Shown in pieces: positions 59,183 to 64,000 of a DNA stretch of 64,000 bases. The stretch covers positions 124,001 to 188,000 of the forward strand of contig DASYWW010000037.1 in NCBI GenBank assembly GCA_035935655.1, given 5' to 3'. Source of the DNA: Candidatus Bathyarchaeia archaeon. Lineage in GTDB: Archaea > Thermoproteota > Bathyarchaeia > 40CM-2-53-6. Within the stretch, counting starts at the first letter, position 1. Every line of letters begins with the position of its first letter. Below the pieces are notes generated by a model, which saw only the letters and a list, made by a program, of their open reading frames with translations, was not told the origin of the DNA and ran no database searches. A program made the position numbers and the translations under genes.

Positions 59183-60007
59183 TCAGGCATTTTCCCTGCC
59201 GTACTTTCCTGGACTTTTCGGGTGGGCATCGGCCGACTTCGATAGTTCGCGAAGAAGGTATCCGATCGCGTTGTCAAGTTTCGCGCGAGATTCGGGGTCC
59301 ACGCTGTAGACATGAAGCTGTATCAGGCTCCGAGTTCCGCCATCACGCCCCCGTGGATGGGACTTGAAGTATAGTCCCGGAAAAGCCCTACGCGTACGGT
59401 CTAGGGCAGGCGCGAGCGCCGACTCGATAATTCCCGCAAGACCAATGGACTCTTCTTTTGGAGACGTTGCCTTTGATCCTCTCAGTATAGGAATTATGGA
59501 TCCTTTGAAGATGGCTTTCATCTCAGACGGCACTCCTGGCAGGGAGACTAGCTGTGTCTTGCCAACCTTGATCGTGACTCCAGGGGCTGTACCGACGGGA
59601 TTCGGCAGAGGTTGAGCGCCGTCCGGCAAGGTGGCCATTTTTCTACGGAACCGGGTTAGACCCGTGGACGCCTCCAGCGTACTGTAACGGGCTTTCACCA
59701 TGGCGAACGCTTCCGGATTGAGCGCTAAGTGCTTGTTCAATGCGAGAGCGATTCCCTTCAGAGTCATGTCATCATGTGTTGGCCCAAGACCCCCCATCGT
59801 AATCAGCAGGTTAGACTTTCTCCGGAGAGCGCCCGTAACCCCGTCCTTTATGGACGGAAGAGAGTCTCGAAGGACTGTGATCCTCTGAAGGGTCCAGCCA
59901 AACTTCGTCAGACGTTTTGCGATCCAGTGAGAATTCGTATCCAGCGTATGCCCGATCAGTAGTTCGTTGCCGACAGAGATAATCTCCACCGTCGGCGATC
60001 TATTCAC
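59183..60007 (-). CDS. CinA-like molybdopterin-binding domain protein
   Basis: A 274-residue protein of the CinA/COG1058 family. Motifs are IISVGNELLIGHTLDTNSHWIAKRL, LLITMGGLGPTHDDMTLKGIA and LPNPVGTAPGVTIKVGKTQLVSLPGVPSEMKAIF. This MoCF-like domain in CinA has nucleotide pyrophosphatase activity in NAD-salvage contexts. The C-terminal NMN deamidase domain of full CinA is absent, as is common in archaea. The tail (after YFKSHPRGRDGG) is a small alpha/beta add-on. It starts at ATG 60007, 24 nt after the DUF4443 gene. Confidence 0.9.
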   Translation of the reverse strand: MNRSPTVEIISVGNELLIGHTLDTNSHWIAKRLTKFGWTLQRITVLRDSLPSIKDGVTGALRRKSNLLITMGGLGPTHDDMTLKGIALALNKHLALNPEAFAMVKARYSTLEASTGLTRFRRKMATLPDGAQPLPNPVGTAPGVTIKVGKTQLVSLPGVPSEMKAIFKGSIIPILRGSKATSPKEESIGLAGIIESALAPALDRTRRAFPGLYFKSHPRGRDGGTRSLIQLHVYSVDPESRAKLDNAIGYLLRELSKSADAHPKSPGKYGRENA

Positions 60008-60031
60008 TTTGGTTGGCCCCTTTACCTCGTA

Positions 60032-60682
60032 CTAGTGTTTTTCCAAAGAGAGAACGGCGGCTAGTGCGCCTGAAAGGCCCCGATGAGCATCCTTCCCAAA
60101 CCCGATTATCACGAGATCATTTTCGGAGAGACTGAAGAGTTCTCGAATGCGGGCATCTTCACGGGGCGATAGCTCGGCTACCTTCTTGTTATCAGGCGGA
60201 ATCGAAAGCCTGCCATTGACAACCGCTATTGTCAGGGTCCCTTCAGCGCCAACCTTGATGGCCTCGTCCCTCTGCGAGACTCCTGTGATTCCGGGCTTGT
60301 ACCTTTTCGCCAAATGAACTCCTACCGAGATTTTGCCAGGAACAAGATCCATCTCATCTAGCGTCTTGATCTTGCGAACGGCTATTTGCTTGAGGTACCT
60401 CTGCAGCGTTCCTTGTCCCTGCGTGGAAAGCTTGACGCCCGTTCCCTCACCAACCTCAACCAAGCCCTGCTCCGCGAGCCTCTCAAGCAAGCCTCGGGTG
60501 ACGCCGTCGTTGATTTGAAGAGCTTGGGCTAGAGCGCGGCGTCCCACAGGACCCTCTTGGTCAATGAGGACTAGAGCGTTTAGAAGCTGGACGGGAGTAA
60601 GCTGGGGAAGCGGGCCTCTCGCTCCACGACGCCATTTGTCAAGCATCTCTTCAAGCATGGAATCCGACAACAGGGCGATCAC
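60032..60682 (-). CDS. DUF4443-type helix-turn-helix regulator
   Basis: A 216-residue archaeal protein with an N-terminal winged helix (LTPVQLLNALVLIDQEGPVGRRALAQALQINDGVTRGLLERLAEQGLVEV, residues 28-77) and a C-terminal alpha/beta domain of the DUF4443 kind (ISVGVHLAKRYKPGITGVSQRDEAIKVGAEGTLTIAV, GLSGALAAVL). The C-terminal part may bind a small ligand. It precedes the CinA-like gene on the same strand and may control it (inference). Confidence 0.8.
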   Translation of the reverse strand: MIALLSDSMLEEMLDKWRRGARGPLPQLTPVQLLNALVLIDQEGPVGRRALAQALQINDGVTRGLLERLAEQGLVEVGEGTGVKLSTQGQGTLQRYLKQIAVRKIKTLDEMDLVPGKISVGVHLAKRYKPGITGVSQRDEAIKVGAEGTLTIAVVNGRLSIPPDNKKVAELSPREDARIRELFSLSENDLVIIGFGKDAHRGLSGALAAVLSLEKH

Positions 60683-60795
60683 GCCACCGGAAAGTTAACT
60701 CTTCGCAAGAAGGAACAATGCCTGCTTCAAGCCCTTGCAATGGACAGAAATTATAGAGGCTGGCTCTGACGGTTTTCGGTCAGGAGGAGAACTCC

Positions 60796-61057
60796 CTGAA
60801 CAATTTCCTAGTCAGGCCCATCCAAGCGACAGATCGTAATTGGGTCGAATCGTTCATTAGATCTCACTGGGGTTCTGAGATTGTCGTCGAAAAAAGCCTA
60901 GTCATTCGGCCAGCCGAGCTGGATGGTTTTGCGGCCTTCAAAGAAGAAAAACCAGTAGGCTTGTTGACCTACAAGATCCGCGGTCCTGATTGCGAGATCG
61001 TCACCCTCGACAGCGCCACCGATTAGGGACGAGCTAGAACTTGAGCTTGAACTCTAA
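60796..61057 (+). pseudogene. GNAT acetyltransferase remnant with internal deletion
   Basis: The first part (60796-61026) reads NNFLVRPIQATDRNWVESFIRSHWG..., then EEKPVGLLTYKIRGPDCEIVTLDS, the N-terminal half of a GNAT enzyme, and stops at a TAG. In the next frame 61022-61057 encodes IRDELELELEL and a TAA, the extreme C-terminus usual for this family. About 80 residues, including the acetyl-CoA loop, have been lost and the frame is shifted. The start is CTG 60796, six bases after GGAGGAG (60783-60789). No ATG, GTG or TTG is available in frame. It is a recent-looking deletion remnant. Confidence 0.8.
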
Positions 61058-61121
61058 GGCTAAGACTTCTTCGAAAACACGATATTAAGAGGGATTCTCT
61101 TTGAACGAAGCTAAGCCTAGG

Positions 61122-61334
61122 CTACTTTTTCTTGTCGCTGAGCCACCATTTCAGATAGTCCTTGTGGCGACGTTTTTTCTCTTCGTCTGCAGACTCTTCG
61201 GTGCGAAGCATCCTTTCTCGTCCTTCTAGAAGGTTTTGCTGGGTGAAGGTTAGCCCGCAGCTCTTACACGCGTATTGCTTGATTGCAGGGTCATAACTTA
61301 GGTTTCCACCGCACTCCAAGCAATAGTTAGGCAA
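61122..61334 (-). CDS. Small zinc-ribbon protein
   Basis: A 70-residue protein with a single zinc ribbon (Cys5, Cys8 in YCLECGG; Cys23, Cys26 in YACKSCGL) followed by a charged helix (EESADEEKKRRHKDYLKWWLSDKKK). Such proteins often act as translation or transcription accessory factors; no specific assignment is possible. It is divergent from rps8e. An inverted repeat CTTCTC-CTC-GAGAAG (61337-61351) lies just upstream of its ATG. Confidence 0.75.
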   Translation of the reverse strand: MPNYCLECGGNLSYDPAIKQYACKSCGLTFTQQNLLEGRERMLRTEESADEEKKRRHKDYLKWWLSDKKK

Positions 61335-61489
61335 ACTTCTCCTCGAGAAGAAATTTGGCTCCGGAACCAGATAAAGATTCGGTTACTCAAACGGTGAGAA
61401 AACAAAAGAAATTGTCCAGTCGATGACGAAAATCGTGTCGCGTGGAGAACGGTTAATATGTCGACTGTGCCGGTCAGAATTCGATTCGA

Positions 61490-61888
61490 TTGCCTCGATA
61501 CCATGGCAATATGCACAAGAAGAAACCTACTGGTGGGGTTAAGCGCAGCTGGCGTGGAAAACGCGCGTTCGAAGCCGGCGGAGAACCAGTTGAGACGACC
61601 CTAGGCAAGGTCAAGCAAAGAAGGGTTGGAATCCGAGGCGGGGCAACCAAAATAAGACTGGCTGCAGCAGACTGGGCTGTTGTCACAGACAAGTCGACGG
61701 GGAAATCGTCGAAATCGAAACTCCTGCGGGTTGTCAAGAACCCGGCGAACGTTGACTACCAGAGGAGAGGAGTGATCACAAAAGGTGCCATCGTCGACAC
61801 CGAACTCGGTCAAGCACGTGTAACCTCTCGTCCAGGACAACACGGAGTCATAAACGCGGTCCTCGTATCTCAAACCAGCAAGTCATAG
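61490..61888 (+). CDS. rps8e: Ribosomal protein S8e
   Basis: A 132-residue small-subunit ribosomal protein. Its N-terminus MPRYHGNMHKKKPTGGVKRSWRGKRAFEAGG matches the S8e pattern RYxGxxxxKPTGG, so TTG 61490 is chosen over the internal ATG 61511. Later segments are VKQRRVGIRGGATKIRLAAADWAVV, VVKNPANVDYQRRGVITKGAIVDTELGQARVTSRPGQHGVINAVL. TTAATATG (61453-61460) upstream could be the TATA box. srp19 follows after seven bases. Confidence 0.95.
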   Translation: MPRYHGNMHKKKPTGGVKRSWRGKRAFEAGGEPVETTLGKVKQRRVGIRGGATKIRLAAADWAVVTDKSTGKSSKSKLLRVVKNPANVDYQRRGVITKGAIVDTELGQARVTSRPGQHGVINAVLVSQTSKS

Positions 61889-61895
61889 TAAGAAG

Positions 61896-62228
61896 GTGGA
61901 GCCGGTGAAAAACCCGGGTCACATTATCATCTGGCCATTTCACATCGACAGCACCAAGACCCGAGGCGAGGGCAGAAAACTCCCGATAACAAGAGCTATC
62001 AAACAACCAAACCTCAGAGAGATCGTGCAAGCAGCCACAGCACTGGGTTACGTTCATGAGCCGAAAGAAAAATCGGCAATGCCCAGCCTTCACTGGGAAA
62101 AGGCAGGATACATCACGGTGAAGAAGACAGCTCCGAAGGTTGCAATGCTCAAATCGATCGCTGGGGAGATCGTAAAAATGCGACAGAAAGAAGCCCAGGC
62201 TGCCGAGCCAAAGAAAGATAGGCGATAG
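61896..62228 (+). CDS. srp19: Signal recognition particle 19 kDa protein
   Basis: SRP19 binds the tips of helices 6 and 8 of SRP RNA and promotes SRP54 assembly for membrane protein targeting. The 110-residue protein shows HIIIWPFHIDSTKTRGEGRKLP, AIKQPNLREIVQAATALGY and SLHWEKAGYITVKK, with a basic tail. The start is GTG 61896, seven bases after rps8e, so the two form an operon. Confidence 0.95.
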   Translation: MEPVKNPGHIIIWPFHIDSTKTRGEGRKLPITRAIKQPNLREIVQAATALGYVHEPKEKSAMPSLHWEKAGYITVKKTAPKVAMLKSIAGEIVKMRQKEAQAAEPKKDRR

Positions 62229-62299
62229 GAAGAGTAGATGATGGCCGGACACCGATCTCGCCAATTAACCGGTTAGAGTCCTTCTGAAGATGATTCATC

Positions 62300-62914
62300 T
62301 TGAATCCAAGGCAGATTGTGAAAGCAGGGTACAACAAAATCATCCTAGAATACCTTGCCAGCAGAAAGAATGATTCAGAAGACGTCCAACTGTTACACGA
62401 GATAGTTGAACGATTACCCAAGAATGCAATTGTTCTGGACGCAGGTTGCGGTGCTGGCTATCCCATAACTCAATTCCTCGCCGAGCACTTCAAGGTGACC
62501 GGAGTAGACTTTGCTCGGGAACAAATTCATTCGGCGAAAAAGAGACTCCCAACTGTCGAGTTCATCTGCGCTGACATCTCGAACTTGCCGATCCGCGGAA
62601 ATGCGTTTGACGGTGTTTGTTGTTATTATGCAATTATTCACATTCCTCGTAGCGAGCATCGGAACATCCTTGACGGTTTTCTCAGCATCCTGAGGCCAGG
62701 TGGGTTGGCTCTGTTATGCATGGGAGCGGGAGATCTTCCGAAAGACTGCAGTCGTTATCGTGGTGCTCCCATGTTTTGGAGCCACTTTGACCGCAAGACC
62801 AACCTCAGAATGATCAAGAATTCTGGACTTAACATTCTTTGGTCCAAGAATATCCGAGATTCCACGGATCCGAATAGCGTGCATCTCTTTGTCCTTGCTC
62901 AGAAGGTAGGTTAG
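62300..62914 (+). CDS. Class I SAM-dependent methyltransferase
   Basis: A 204-residue Rossmann-fold methyltransferase. Motif I is VLDAGCGAGYPITQFLAE, followed by VTGVDFAREQIHSAKKRL (post I), FICADISNLPIRGNAFDGVCCYYAIIHIPRSEH (motif II/III) and LRPGGLALLCMGAGD. The substrate is unknown; small-molecule or lipid methylation is typical of this branch. It starts at TTG 62300, 71 nt after srp19. The tail (MFWSHFDRKTNLRMI) is variable. Confidence 0.87.
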   Translation: MNPRQIVKAGYNKIILEYLASRKNDSEDVQLLHEIVERLPKNAIVLDAGCGAGYPITQFLAEHFKVTGVDFAREQIHSAKKRLPTVEFICADISNLPIRGNAFDGVCCYYAIIHIPRSEHRNILDGFLSILRPGGLALLCMGAGDLPKDCSRYRGAPMFWSHFDRKTNLRMIKNSGLNILWSKNIRDSTDPNSVHLFVLAQKVG

Positions 62915-62947
62915 GACTGGACGTAACGCCGGTCTCTGGATTTTTGG

Positions 62948-63991
62948 CTAGGAATGTTTCTTGTTTGGATACATTATGATCTTGCCGGAGCGTCCTGACT
63001 TCATTAAGGCGAATGCCTTCGAGAACTCTTCCAAATCGAATCTGTGAGTTATCAGCTTCGACAGGTCCACCTGACTCGCCTTCAGTACCTCGGCGGTCTT
63101 GTACCAGGTTCCGAATAGCCGGCGACCAAAAACACCGCGAACATGAGCGTCTTTGAAGACAATCCAGTTTGCGACGTCAAGTTCGACCCTCTTCGAGGGC
63201 AATCCGAAGAGGACGGCGGTTCCGCCGGGACGAAGGACCTTGAAGCCTTCCTCGAATGAGGGCTGGGCCCCGGACATCTCAAAAAACGCGTCCACTCCCC
63301 GCCCATCTGTCAAGCGCATGATCTCCTTCACTGGATCCTGTTGGGATCCGTTGATCAGGATGTCCGCGCCCATGTCTTTTGCGAGCTTCAATCTGTAGTC
63401 GACAATGTCGACTCCGATAATCTTGGTCGCTCCGAATGACTTGCAGAGTCCGATGAGGCATGCGCCTATTGGACCGCAACCAAGGATTGCGACTGTGTTC
63501 CCAGAGATCTCGGCCGCGGACGCGGCATGTACAGCATTGCCGAGCGGCTCTTGAGCCGAAGCAACCTCGATCGGGATCTTTCTATCGTTTAGCCAAGCAT
63601 GCTGTTCGTTGAGGACGTGGTACTCTGCGAAACAACCATCCGTGTCGACTCCTCGGAGATGCATTCTCTCGCAGATGTGAGCGTTCCCAGTTCTGCACTG
63701 GAAGCATTTGCCACAGAAAATGTGGGTCTCGCCGGAGATAATGTCGCCTTCGCGGAGGTCGGATACCTCCTTGCCTACCTCAATGATCTTGCCTGCGAAT
63801 TCGTGTCCCATGACCATTGGAGGTTTGACTTTGTCATGGATCGATTCATGCCAGTCGTAGATGTGTATGTCTGTTCCACAGATTGATGTGGCTTCGATCC
63901 GGACGAGAATGTCTCTGAGACCGGGTTTGGGTGTTGGCCATTGCTCGAAGGCCGCGCCGGGACCCGGGGTTGTCTTAACAACTGCGTGCAT
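62948..63991 (-). CDS. tdh: L-threonine 3-dehydrogenase
   Basis: A 347-residue zinc-dependent medium-chain dehydrogenase that oxidises threonine to 2-amino-3-ketobutyrate with NAD. The catalytic zinc ligands are Cys38 (SICGTDIHIYDW) and His63-Glu64 (MGHEFAGKI). The structural zinc cluster is CGKCFQCRTGNAHIC. The NAD loop is VAILGCGPIGACLIGL, with GVDIVDYRLKLAKDMGAD after it. The IYDWHE signature separates Tdh from other alcohol dehydrogenases. It starts at ATG 63991 near the window edge and converges on the methyltransferase gene. Confidence 0.93.
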   Translation of the reverse strand: MHAVVKTTPGPGAAFEQWPTPKPGLRDILVRIEATSICGTDIHIYDWHESIHDKVKPPMVMGHEFAGKIIEVGKEVSDLREGDIISGETHIFCGKCFQCRTGNAHICERMHLRGVDTDGCFAEYHVLNEQHAWLNDRKIPIEVASAQEPLGNAVHAASAAEISGNTVAILGCGPIGACLIGLCKSFGATKIIGVDIVDYRLKLAKDMGADILINGSQQDPVKEIMRLTDGRGVDAFFEMSGAQPSFEEGFKVLRPGGTAVLFGLPSKRVELDVANWIVFKDAHVRGVFGRRLFGTWYKTAEVLKASQVDLSKLITHRFDLEEFSKAFALMKSGRSGKIIMYPNKKHS

Positions 63992-64000
63992 CTTTTCTTT

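Noticed and set aside
59154-59309. 51-residue plus-strand frame starting ATGGCAACAGG
   Set aside because: It runs into the 3' end of the CinA-like gene on the other strand and resembles nothing known. The start looks gene-like but evidence is insufficient.

Overview
The window is a chromosomal segment of an archaeon, most likely from the TACK side (Nitrososphaeria- or Bathyarchaeia-like). The evidence is a set of archaeal-type genes: ribosomal proteins S30e and S8e, SRP19, GatD/GatE amidotransferase, Elp3, NurA-HerA, the archaeal dehydroquinate route (ADH synthase plus DHQ synthase II), GHMP-type shikimate kinase, F420 enzymes CofC/CofD, a split core MetE, TATA-box promoters with very short leaders, and a tRNA with two bulge-helix-bulge introns. 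Lineage below that level cannot be fixed without a tree. Only a few genes (DUF4331 protein, serine hydrolase) look bacterial. I see no IS element, prophage or CRISPR array.

Layout. 1-2753: DUF4331 protein, terminator, purA. 2759-7375 (minus): glmS, a helical protein, cofD, cofC and a RibU-like ECF S component. 7376-8255: tandem repeats and a small membrane protein. 8512-24358 (plus): an almost uninterrupted amino-acid supercluster, lysC-asd-aroA'-aroB'-aroD-aroE-aroK-aroA-aroC-(aroQ-tyrA)-trpE-G-D-C-B-A, which runs from aspartate through aspartate semialdehyde and chorismate to tryptophan; trpF is absent and an internal TATA box precedes trpE. 24355-30928 (minus): Lrp regulator, gatE, gatD, elp3 and a glycosyltransferase. 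31012-34519: small membrane protein, rps30e, a PyrK-like reductase, an unknown protein and a divergent PLP-rhodanese fusion. 34576-38266 (minus): herA, nurA and two tandem winged-helix paralogues. 38506-45766: small genes, GNAT enzymes, tRNA-Gly(UCC), serine hydrolase, FKBP and an F420-type oxidoreductase. 45804-51021: a KaiC-like ATPase, an XRE-CBS regulator and a divergent split metE plus metF operon with palindromic operators between them. 51055-58218 (minus): scpB, scpA, smc, uppS, an MTA phosphorylase and a coiled-coil protein. 58339-63991: TraB, CinA-like, DUF4443, a GNAT pseudogene, a zinc-ribbon protein, rps8e-srp19, a methyltransferase and threonine dehydrogenase.

The most unusual observations concern gene expression. 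Three intact-looking genes have no ATG, GTG or TTG at the position where family alignment puts the start: rps30e (ATC, ideally placed after AAGGAGG), gatE (ATA) and trpE (ATA, or a one-base slip from an ATG). A fourth, the GNAT pseudogene, has CTG behind GGAGGAG. ATG-only gene finders miss or truncate all four. The tRNA-Gly has two introns at non-canonical positions (27/28 and 53/54) that fit bulge-helix-bulge geometry exactly. Statements about protein families come from recognising motifs by eye, with no database search behind them.
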